Source: Bacilli bacterium
GTDB taxonomy: Bacteria; Bacillota_I; Bacilli_A; RFN20; CAG-826
Direction of reading: 5' to 3'
NCBI GenBank assembly: GCA_024693415.1
Contig: JAILKX010000244.1
Location: 1-5,244 of the forward strand
DNA length: 5,244 nucleotides
The position numbers were made by a program, and so were the translations under genes. Shown here one piece after another: positions 1 to 5,244 of the stretch. The notes below the pieces were generated by a model. The model saw only the letters and a list, made by a program, of their open reading frames with translations. It did not search any database and was not told where the DNA came from. Within the stretch, counting starts at the first letter, position 1; each line of letters begins with the position of its first letter.

Positions 1-1431
1 GGGTCCGAGGGTGAAGCCTGCCTCGACTAGGGTTGCGGTATAGGCGTCGACGGCGTTTTGCTCGGTTCCTTCATCGACGTAGGCGTAGATCTGGGTGAAG
101 CCCTCGTCGTTGATGAACATGTAATAGTTCGCGCCCTCATAGGCGGGCAAAACATCGGTGACGCCCCTATTCGCCAAGGCGGCCGCGATTGCTTCGGTCG
201 GCCATTCCTTGACGGGGCCATCGTAACTTCCGACGACGATGGTCACCGCGTCCATGAAATAGTAGACGTTGATCGCGATGTCGGCATTTGGGGAGACGCA
301 GATGTAGGTCGCGGGATAGGATTCCTCGTCGAGGGTGATCGCCCATCCCCCTTCCTCTAAGCTAGTGATATAGGGCGCGATCGCCTCTTCGGAGGAGTTG
401 TTGACGTAGATGTAGTACTGGCCCCCGTCGCCGGAGAGGTCCCAGATGTTATAGGTGTATCCCTCGCCTTCGAAGGCGGGCACGGTGGATTCGGAGCCCG
501 GGGCGATCGAGGAGACATAGGAAGCGACTTCCTCCGCCGGCCACGATCCATAGATCTTCACGTATTCCGAAAGCATGATGTCGAAGGAACCGTAATCGGG
601 ATCGTAGGCGAATTCGAGTTGGATCTTCTCGTCGGCGGATACCGCGAGGCGATAACCGTTTTCGCCCTTCCCTTCGGATAGAGTCCATCCGCTTTCGCTT
701 AGGGCTGCGGCGTAGGTGGTTTCGGCGTCTTCGCCGGCTCCATAGCCGTAGACGAAGAGGGTCCCGTATTCGTAACCGACTTGATAGTATTCGGCCTCAA
801 AGGAAGGAACCGTTGAGGACGTGTCATAATATTCGGTGAATTCGGCGACGATCTCCGCGGGGAATTCATAGAGGAAGGGATCGCCGGCCTGGATGATGAG
901 CTTGCCGAAATTGTCCTCGTCCTCGTAGATGGCGTAGCCCTCGGAATCGATCGCGGCGATCTGCACGCCGACGTAGCGGGTGCCTTCGTTTGTCGCGACC
1001 GGCTTCACGAGCATCGAGTAGTAGTCGGTGTCGTTGCGGACATAGTCATCGCCGAAGAGGTCGGCGGTGGCGAGGACGTCTTGGAAATCGAAGGACTCGT
1101 CGACGCTGGTGAGCAATACCGTCCCCGCATCGACGGTCAATTCGAATTCGATGTCGACGAAGGGCAAAACCTCGCCATAGAGGTTCTCCTTCATCGCGGA
1201 AAGGATCTCTTCGCTCCAAGAAAGCGCTTCTTCGGAAGACGCTTCGGAGACTTCTTCGGCGGAGGAAATCTCTTCTTCGGCGGAGGAATTCGATGACACG
1301 TCCTCGACGGATTGGACGGACGAGGCCAAATCGCTAGAAGTTGGAGCGCTGGAGGAAGAGACGGTTCCGCAGCTTGCCAAAGCCATGGCGAACGCCGAGG
1401 AGATCAATAGGGCTATGCTTTTCTTTTTCAT
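1..1431 (-). CDS. Repeat-containing secreted lipoprotein of unknown function, 3' end outside window
   Basis: The frame is open from the ATG at 1431 down to base 1 (477 codons, no stop), so the C-terminus is missing. Residues 1-21 form a lipoprotein signal peptide: a KKK start, a hydrophobic core, and the lipobox L18-A-S-C21. Cys21 is the expected lipidated residue, anchoring the protein to the outer face of the membrane. Residues 22-71 are a low-complexity Ser/Glu linker. Then come four divergent modules starting at W72, F190, W297 and W410 (spacing 118, 107 and 113). The later three open with [W/F]-P-x-E and carry P-[A/S]-[F/Y]-E about 20 residues later, then Tyr-rich strands and an S/G-G-W/F near residue 60. 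The mature part is acidic and rich in Tyr. The fourth module breaks off after about 68 residues. I do not recognise the family; surface binding of a ligand is only a guess. The coding assignment is firm, the function unknown. Confidence 0.9.
   Translation of the reverse strand, partial: MKKKSIALLISSAFAMALASCGTVSSSSAPTSSDLASSVQSVEDVSSNSSAEEEISSAEEVSEASSEEALSWSEEILSAMKENLYGEVLPFVDIEFELTVDAGTVLLTSVDESFDFQDVLATADLFGDDYVRNDTDYYSMLVKPVATNEGTRYVGVQIAAIDSEGYAIYEDEDNFGKLIIQAGDPFLYEFPAEIVAEFTEYYDTSSTVPSFEAEYYQVGYEYGTLFVYGYGAGEDAETTYAAALSESGWTLSEGKGENGYRLAVSADEKIQLEFAYDPDYGSFDIMLSEYVKIYGSWPAEEVASYVSSIAPGSESTVPAFEGEGYTYNIWDLSGDGGQYYIYVNNSSEEAIAPYITSLEEGGWAITLDEESYPATYICVSPNADIAINVYYFMDAVTIVVGSYDGPVKEWPTEAIAAALANRGVTDVLPAYEGANYYMFINDEGFTQIYAYVDEGTEQNAVDAYTATLVEAGFTLGP
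1251..1288. repeat. 17-bp direct repeat in the lipoprotein linker
   Basis: A 17-bp unit (CTTCTTCGGCGGAGGAA on the plus strand) occurs at 1251-1267 and 1272-1288, a period of 21 bp. Its first nine bases recur at 1227-1235. All offsets are multiples of three, so the copies keep frame and encode S-S-A-E-E repeats in the acidic Ser/Glu linker behind the lipidated Cys. Gain or loss of one 21-bp unit would change linker length by seven residues without breaking the gene. Confidence 0.75.
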
Positions 1432-1444
1432 CGTGGTTAGGGAA

Positions 1445-1452
1445 TCCTTTCT
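1445..1452 (-). promoter_or_regulatory. Ribosome binding site of the lipoprotein gene
   Basis: Read on the minus strand this is AGAAAGGA, a good match to the anti-Shine-Dalgarno complement. It lies 13 nt before the ATG at 1431, a little farther than usual. It supports that ATG, which is also the start that gives a proper signal peptide. Confidence 0.6.
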
Positions 1453-1589
1453 GGAATGCACATGGAATATTTTTCCTTTTGGCACCCTCGAAATCAATGT
1501 TTATTCAATGGGATAAAACTTTCTCGTGCGCTTTATATATAAATAGGATGAGCGGGAACCTCGAAATCGGCAAGGCGAATCGGTAAGGA

Positions 1590-1616
1590 ATTATCTTTTG
1601 CAAAATTGCTCGACAA
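1590..1616 (-). promoter_or_regulatory. Tentative promoter of the lipoprotein gene
   Basis: On the minus strand TTGTCG (1616-1611) and GATAAT (1595-1590) resemble -35 and -10 boxes, but the spacer is only 15 nt. It would give a leader of about 150 nt. A second option is TATAAA at 1537-1532, which has no recognisable -35 box. Neither is strong, so this is the better of two weak candidates. Confidence 0.3.
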
Positions 1617-1660
1617 CCAATGAAAAAATATGCATTTTTAAGTCAGCGACTAAAGAAAAC

Positions 1661-1691
1661 TTGCATTACTGATTTACCGATTTGCTATAAT
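1661..1691 (+). promoter_or_regulatory. Promoter of the rnf operon (extended -10)
   Basis: A perfect TATAAT lies at 1686-1691, preceded by TG at 1683-1684, which makes an extended -10 element of the vegetative sigma-70/sigma-A type. The best -35-like hexamer is TTGCAT at 1661-1666, a weak match with a long 19-nt spacer; the extended -10 would compensate. A/T tracts upstream (about 1621-1640) could act as an UP element. Transcription would start near 1698 and give a leader of roughly 27 nt before the rnfC ATG at 1725. Confidence 0.7.
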
Positions 1692-1704
1692 ATCAGTCAG
1701 TAAT
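1665..1704. repeat. Inverted repeat bracketing the rnf -10 box, candidate operator
   Basis: ATTACTGA at 1665-1672 is the exact reverse complement of TCAGTAAT at 1697-1704. The half-site centres are 32 bp apart, about three helical turns, with the TATAAT box between them. ACTGAT (1668-1673) can also pair with ATCAGT (1692-1697). The placement between the -35 region and the predicted transcription start would suit a repressor site. The sequence does not match the Rex or Fnr consensus. The regulator is unknown and chance cannot be excluded. Confidence 0.35.
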
Positions 1705-1724
1705 TTTGAAAGCGCGAAACGGAT

Positions 1725-3029
1725 ATGATTTCGAAGTCGAACTATATCGAGGATTCCAAAGGGCTGCTGGGGCAATTGCCTGCAATTGAGGCTCCGGTCC
1801 CCGATTTTCTTTTTGCCGCTACCGAGAATGCCCGCTGCCCCAAGGCGGAGATTTTCATCAAGGAGGGCGACCGCGTCTTGCTCGGCCAGAAGATCGGCGT
1901 GCGCCACGCCGCCTTCTTCGACCAGCCGATCCATTCGACCTGCTCCGGCACCTTCATCGGGTACGAGAAGCATTATCACCGCTCCGGGAAGCTTGTGAAT
2001 TACCTCAAGATCCAGAACGACCACCTCGACGAATGGGATCCCTCCCTCGTCGCGAGGACGGATGAGGAAGTGGCGAAGCTCACCAAGGACGAATTGACCG
2101 AGATCCTCAAGGAGACGGCCCTCGTCGGCCTCGGCGGATCGAGCTTCCCGACCTACATCAAGCTGCAGGGCAAGAATCCGGTGAAGACCATCCTCGTCAA
2201 CGGAATCGAGTGCGAGCCCTATATCTCGGCCGACCACCGCATCATGCTCGAGCAGCCCGAGACCATCCTCAAGGGCATATTGCTCCTCATGCAGGTCTAT
2301 AACTGCAACGACGCCCGCATCTGCGTGAAATCCAAATACAGCGATCTGCGCCAGGTCTTCGGCGCGATCCTGAAGCGCCCGGAATACAAGGGCATTACCC
2401 TTTGCCCGGTCGGGAATTTCTACCCGCAGGGCTGGGAGATCGCGATGATCAAATCCGCGACCGGGATCCAAGTGGAATCCGGACACCTCCCCGGCGAATA
2501 CGGGATCGCGAACTTCAACGTCTCGACCGTCTCCGCCATCTATGAGGCGGCAAAATACAATCGCCCCGTCTATGAGCGCCTCGTCTCGGTCACCGGCGAC
2601 GGCATCGCCTTCCCCTCGAACTTCAGGGTGCGCCTTGGCACCCCGCTCACCTATCTTCTCGACGCCTGCGGCGGATTCGTCGACGAAGACATCCCGAAGG
2701 TTCTGATCCTCGGCGGCCCGATGATGGGCGCCTCCGAGCCCTCGGCGGACTGCATCGTCACCAAAACGGTCACGAGCTGCATCGTATTGAACGCCGAATC
2801 CGTCAAAGAAGAGCCCTGCATCCGCTGCGGGTCCTGCGTTTTGAGCTGCCCAACCGGCCTCGAGCCGCAGCAGATCATGCAGGCGGTCAAGGCAAACGAT
2901 AAGGAGCGCGTCAAGGAACTCAAGCCGATGCGCTGCATCGAGTGCGGGCTTTGCACCTACGTGTGCACCAGCAAGATCCGCGTCACCGATTTCATAAGAA
3001 GGGCGAAAGTCATCGCGAGGCTACCATGA
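1725..3029 (+). CDS. rnfC: Rnf complex subunit RnfC (NADH-binding, FMN and Fe-S)
   Basis: 434 residues, about the usual length for Bacillota. RnfC is the cytoplasmic-side subunit that exchanges electrons with NAD(H) through FMN and passes them on through Fe-S clusters. Visible signatures are GLGGSSFPTYIKL at 135-147 (nucleotide/flavin loop), NGIECEPYISADHRIMLE at 159-176, YPQGWE at 233-238, and TGDGIAFPSNFRVRLGTPL near 290-308. Two ferredoxin-type 4Fe-4S motifs follow: C365/C368/C371/C375-Pro and C404/C407/C410/C414. These motifs separate it from NqrA, which lacks them. The start is fixed by in-frame stops at 1701 and 1707, although the Shine-Dalgarno is weak (GAAAG at 1708-1712). The usual G-G-x-H-P near the N-terminus is absent, and the first ~35 residues are poorly conserved, though the following biotinyl-like K-E-G-D-R-V-x-x-G-Q segment (46-55) is present. 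It is the first gene of the operon, and its stop overlaps rnfD by ATGA. Confidence 0.96.
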   Translation: MISKSNYIEDSKGLLGQLPAIEAPVPDFLFAATENARCPKAEIFIKEGDRVLLGQKIGVRHAAFFDQPIHSTCSGTFIGYEKHYHRSGKLVNYLKIQNDHLDEWDPSLVARTDEEVAKLTKDELTEILKETALVGLGGSSFPTYIKLQGKNPVKTILVNGIECEPYISADHRIMLEQPETILKGILLLMQVYNCNDARICVKSKYSDLRQVFGAILKRPEYKGITLCPVGNFYPQGWEIAMIKSATGIQVESGHLPGEYGIANFNVSTVSAIYEAAKYNRPVYERLVSVTGDGIAFPSNFRVRLGTPLTYLLDACGGFVDEDIPKVLILGGPMMGASEPSADCIVTKTVTSCIVLNAESVKEEPCIRCGSCVLSCPTGLEPQQIMQAVKANDKERVKELKPMRCIECGLCTYVCTSKIRVTDFIRRAKVIARLP

Positions 3030-4174
3030 CCACCATCATCAACGAAAAATCTCCGCATCTGCGGCGCAAGGATTCCCTTGCCAGAATGCTCGCCGACGTC
3101 CTGATCGCTTTGGCGCCGACGCTAATTTTCTCGCTCGTCGTCTACCAGTGGGACGCGGCGAGGAACATCGCGGTCTCCTGGGCGACCATGGTCATCTGCG
3201 AGATCGTCTACGTCCTGATCGTGAACCGCATCAAGTACGACGGCACCAAGCACACGCTCAAAGAGCATCTTAAGGCCGGCTTCTCGAAGCTCACCGTCAA
3301 CAACATCCTCGCCCCGAGCGTTTCGGCGGCGATCTTCGCGCTCATCATGCCGGCGCGCACCGATCCTTATATCATGATCTACCCCGCCCTGATCCTCGGC
3401 AGCATGTTCGGCATGATCATCGGCAAGCTCGTCTTCGGCGGAACCGGAAGCAACATCTTCAACCCCGCCGCGGTCGGGATGGTGTTCGCCAAGATCTGCT
3501 TCGGCTCCAAATACGTATACTATTCCCGCAGCTTCTTCGTCACCACCGGCGGCACGCCCCTCACCAATTCAATCGCCGAGGTGGCGGGCCTCAATAGCCT
3601 GACCGGCAAATGGATGGGCATCAATGACGTCCCGCTCTCCAGCCTATTGTTCGGCCAGGTCGGCGGAACGATCGGCGAGGCGTTCAAGATCGCGATCCTC
3701 GTCGGCATGGTCTACCTGCTTATCCGCCGCGCGGTCGATTGGCGCATCATCGCGTCCTACCTCGTCACCTTCGTGGCGGTGATGGCCCTCGCCGGCGCGA
3801 TCATCTGCACGAGGCACGATATCAATTTCTTCCGCTTCATCGCGTTCCAATTGCTTAGCGGCGGCATGCTCTTCGGCGTGACCTTCATGCTGACCGACCC
3901 GGTGACCGGGCCGATCAACTCGCCAAGCAGGACGATCTTCGGCGCCGCGGCTGCCGCGATCACCTGCATCATCCGCCTCTTCGGCGCATTGCCCGAAGGC
4001 ATGGTCTATTCGATTCTCATCTGCAATATGCTCGCCCCGGCGCTCGACTACTATAAGTGGTCCTCGCCGAAGTGGAATAAGCGCTACATCATCATCCTTT
4101 CCGCCGTCGTGGGCGTCACCTTGCTCGCGGTCGGGCTCGGACTAGGATTCGGAGGGGAGGTCGTATCAGCATGA
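3026..4174 (+). CDS. rnfD: Rnf complex membrane subunit RnfD (FMN-carrying)
   Basis: 382 residues, a multi-pass membrane protein homologous to NqrB that carries a covalently bound FMN in electron and ion transfer. About nine to ten hydrophobic segments are visible (roughly 24-42, 49-67, 93-110, 115-137, 222-236, 242-262, 270-290, 303-320, 354-374). Family signatures are GGTGSNIFNPAAVGMVF at 138-154, LTDPVTGPINSPSRTIFG at 289-306, and EGMVYSILICNMLAPALDYY at 324-343. The expected flavin-attachment Thr is T177 in TTGGTPL (173-179). The usual D-x-x-[ST]-G-A-T is altered here: Phe171 sits at the Asp position and Gly at the Ala position. The ATG at 3026 overlaps the rnfC stop (ATGA) and has GCGAGG five bases upstream. 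An upstream in-frame ATG at 2942 is rejected because it would lie deep inside rnfC and add non-family sequence. Confidence 0.96.
   Translation: MTTIINEKSPHLRRKDSLARMLADVLIALAPTLIFSLVVYQWDAARNIAVSWATMVICEIVYVLIVNRIKYDGTKHTLKEHLKAGFSKLTVNNILAPSVSAAIFALIMPARTDPYIMIYPALILGSMFGMIIGKLVFGGTGSNIFNPAAVGMVFAKICFGSKYVYYSRSFFVTTGGTPLTNSIAEVAGLNSLTGKWMGINDVPLSSLLFGQVGGTIGEAFKIAILVGMVYLLIRRAVDWRIIASYLVTFVAVMALAGAIICTRHDINFFRFIAFQLLSGGMLFGVTFMLTDPVTGPINSPSRTIFGAAAAAITCIIRLFGALPEGMVYSILICNMLAPALDYYKWSSPKWNKRYIIILSAVVGVTLLAVGLGLGFGGEVVSA
4151..4160 (+). promoter_or_regulatory. Ribosome binding site of rnfG
   Basis: GGAGGGGAGG lies inside the last codons of rnfD and ends 10 nt before the rnfG ATG at 4171. It is a strong purine-rich Shine-Dalgarno and shows that rnfG can recruit ribosomes itself as well as by translational coupling across the ATGA overlap. 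Confidence 0.75.
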
Positions 4175-4695
4175 ACGCCGATGTCAAAAAGGCCCTGAAG
4201 ATCGGCCTGATCCTCGCCTCGATCGGCGGCGTGAGCGCCCTCGTCGTCTCTTCGGTCAACCTGTTCACCGCCCCGATGATCGCCAAGAACAAGGCGGAGA
4301 AGGAGGCAAGCGCCCTCAAGGAGATCTTCCCCGACGCGACGAAAGTCGAAGAAGCGGTGGAACTCAAATCCGGATCGCTCCTCAAGTACTGGCCCGTCTC
4401 GCTGCCTAACGAAGAGGCCAGGATCTATTCCTGCTCCGGCAAGAACGGCTATGGCGCCGTGAGTTTGCTGATCGGCGTCTATTCCGATTTCTCTTTGGGC
4501 CGGATGTCGATCATCGAGAACACCGAGACCTACGGCTCGACCCTCAATCAGAATTACATCGCGCCGTATCAGTATTACGAAACCGCCGAGCAGCGCGAAG
4601 CGGCGCTCAATAACGTCACCTGCGGCGCCACCTATGGCGCGAAGCTCATCAAGGGCATGGTCCTCGAGGCCGTCGCCCACTACAAGGAGGCCTGA
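4171..4695 (+). CDS. rnfG: Rnf complex subunit RnfG (FMN-binding protein)
   Basis: 174 residues, slightly short for RnfG. The family has one N-terminal membrane helix (here about 11-32) and an extracytoplasmic FMN-binding domain that relays electrons within Rnf. GYGAVSLLIGVYSDFSLGRMSII at 93-115 and the C-terminal TCGATYGAKLIKGMVLEAV (150-168) fit the FMN-binding domain of RnfG/NqrC. The expected covalent flavin site is T154. The family consensus D-x-x-[ST]-G-A-T reads N148-V-T-C151-G-A-T154 here, so the Asp is Asn and the Ser/Thr is Cys. The usual E-T-P-G-L-G also reads E-T-Y-G-S-T (119-124). Identity is clear from position, length, topology and the GAT motif; whether the flavin is attached in the normal way is uncertain. 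Its start overlaps the rnfD stop (ATGA). Confidence 0.92.
   Translation: MNADVKKALKIGLILASIGGVSALVVSSVNLFTAPMIAKNKAEKEASALKEIFPDATKVEEAVELKSGSLLKYWPVSLPNEEARIYSCSGKNGYGAVSLLIGVYSDFSLGRMSIIENTETYGSTLNQNYIAPYQYYETAEQREAALNNVTCGATYGAKLIKGMVLEAVAHYKEA
4684..4690 (+). promoter_or_regulatory. Ribosome binding site that decides the rnfE start
   Basis: AAGGAGG lies in the last codons of rnfG. Two ATGs follow in different frames, at 4695 and 4699. The spacing is 4 nt to the first and 8 nt to the second. The 8-nt spacing is normal, and only the frame from 4699 encodes RnfE. Confidence 0.8.
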
Positions 4696-4698
4696 TGT

Positions 4699-5244
4699 AT
4701 GGAAAAGAAGAAGTCCCAGCATTACGAATCCTTCGTCTCCGGCATCTGGAAGGAGAACCCGCTTTTCGTATCCCTCCTCGGCCTCTGCCCTGCGCTAGCG
4801 GTCACCAAATCGATCGAAGCCGCCTTCGGCATGGGCATACTGTTCACCCTCGTCCTCGTCTGCTCGAACGTCTTGGTCTCTTTGCTCCGCAAGGTGATAC
4901 CCGAAGAAGTGAAGACCCCGTGCGAGATCGTGATCATCGCGACCTTCGTCACCTTGGTCAAGATGCTCACCGAGGCATTGCTCCCCGAGCTCTACAGCAC
5001 GCTCGGCGTGTTCTTGTCGCTCCTCGTCGTCAACTGCATCGTCCTCGGCCGCTCTGAGGCTTTCGCCATCAAAAACGGCGTCTTCGATTCCTTCCTCGAC
5101 GGAATCGGCAACGGCATCGGCTACACGATCGCGATCTGCATCATCGCCGCGATCCGCGAGATCTTCGGCACCGGCATGATCACCTTCGGCGAGACCTTCA
5201 CCTTCCTCGCTGCCGCAAATGGCGGGAACCCGATCCACCTTTAT
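4699..5244 (+). CDS. rnfE: Rnf complex membrane subunit RnfE, 3' end outside window
   Basis: 182 codons are present and open to the window edge; the family is usually a little over 200 residues, so only a short tail is missing. RnfE (NqrD-like) pairs with RnfA in the membrane to form the core through which electrons and the coupling ion pass. ENPLFVSLLGLCPALAVT at 19-36 and VNCIVLGRSEAFA at 111-123 are typical family motifs. C30 and C113 are the conserved Cys pair expected to bind half of the intramembrane 2Fe-2S cluster shared with RnfA. The G-L-C-P form favours RnfE over its paralogue RnfA. Hydrophobic segments lie near 22-36, 43-62, 76-97, 101-117 and 139-155. The gene begins 3 nt after the rnfG stop. 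By the usual CDGEAB order, rnfA and rnfB should follow. Confidence 0.94.
   Translation, partial: MEKKKSQHYESFVSGIWKENPLFVSLLGLCPALAVTKSIEAAFGMGILFTLVLVCSNVLVSLLRKVIPEEVKTPCEIVIIATFVTLVKMLTEALLPELYSTLGVFLSLLVVNCIVLGRSEAFAIKNGVFDSFLDGIGNGIGYTIAICIIAAIREIFGTGMITFGETFTFLAAANGGNPIHLY

Larger units (their letters stand above)
1432..1724. other. AT-rich divergent intergenic region
   Basis: These 293 bases separate the divergent lipoprotein gene and the rnf operon and are much richer in A/T than the genes on either side. The half nearest rnfC holds a clear plus-strand promoter (1661-1691), A/T tracts with two small palindromes (TTTTGCAAAA at 1596-1605, ATGCAT at 1630-1635), and an inverted repeat around the -10. 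The half nearest the lipoprotein gene holds its ribosome binding site and only weak promoter-like sequences. I see no RNA gene, terminator hairpin or credible small protein here. Confidence 0.7.

Noticed and set aside
1532..1544. TTTATATATAAAT as a main promoter
   Set aside because: It is a near-palindromic A/T run without a recognisable -35 box on either strand at suitable spacing.
1341..1586. Plus-strand frame spanning the lipoprotein 5' end and the intergenic region, and a 12-codon frame at 1549-1587
   Set aside because: The long frame is antisense to the signal peptide and linker, and the short one is too small and lacks other support.
1674..2486. Long minus-strand open frame (270 codons) opposite rnfC
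   Set aside because: It lies wholly antisense to a well-conserved rnfC, has no recognisable domain, and is the usual shadow of GC-rich codon bias.
3026..4174. Na+-NQR rather than Rnf
   Set aside because: The first subunit has two C-x2-C-x2-C-x3-C Fe-S motifs typical of RnfC and absent from NqrA, and the gene order C-D-G-E is that of Rnf.
3026..4697. TGA read as Trp (mollicute code 4)
   Set aside because: Trp is encoded by TGG, no in-frame TGA occurs, and TGA ends rnfC, rnfD and rnfG at the expected points.
4084..4722. Long minus-strand open frame (212 codons) opposite rnfG
   Set aside because: It is antisense to rnfD/rnfG, with Asp/Gly/Arg-rich composition typical of a shadow frame and no family features.
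4695..5057. Plus-strand frame from the ATG at 4695, overlapping rnfE
   Set aside because: It starts only 4 nt after the Shine-Dalgarno, is Arg/Pro/His-rich without a family match, and overlaps the conserved rnfE frame from 4699.

Overview
The window holds two transcription units that diverge from a 293-bp AT-rich intergenic region (1432-1724). To the left, on the minus strand, is one long gene for a secreted lipoprotein, cut by the window edge. To the right, on the plus strand, are the first four genes of an Rnf operon in the order rnfC-rnfD-rnfG-rnfE, with rnfE cut by the right edge.

Rnf is a membrane-bound ferredoxin:NAD+ oxidoreductase. It couples electron transfer between reduced ferredoxin and NAD+ to movement of Na+ or H+ across the membrane. 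RnfC is the peripheral NADH/FMN/Fe-S subunit. RnfD and RnfG carry flavins. RnfE pairs with RnfA to form the membrane core. The order C-D-G-E matches the usual anaerobe order CDGEAB, so rnfA and rnfB probably follow just past the right edge. The genes are tightly coupled: two ATGA stop/start overlaps and one 3-nt gap. A good extended -10 promoter lies in front of rnfC.

The lipoprotein has a signal peptide ending in L-A-S-C, a Ser/Glu-rich linker, and then four divergent copies of a module of about 110 residues. I do not recognise a function for it. Nothing in the sequence links it to Rnf beyond the shared intergenic region.

Organism: the genes are GC-rich (many C/G-ending codons) while the intergenic DNA is AT-rich. 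TGA is used as a stop and TGG for Trp, so this is not a code-4 mollicute. The lipoprotein style (MKKK..., ASCG followed by runs of Ser) and the CDGE order suggest an anaerobic Bacillota, perhaps a high-GC gut or rumen member of the Erysipelotrichia/RFN20-like Bacilli. That placement is inference and weak.

I found no mobile element, RNA gene or CRISPR array, and no convincing new system. The points most worth a second look are the non-canonical flavin-attachment motifs in both RnfD and RnfG, the shortened RnfC N-terminus, the four-module lipoprotein, and an inverted repeat bracketing the rnf -10 element.
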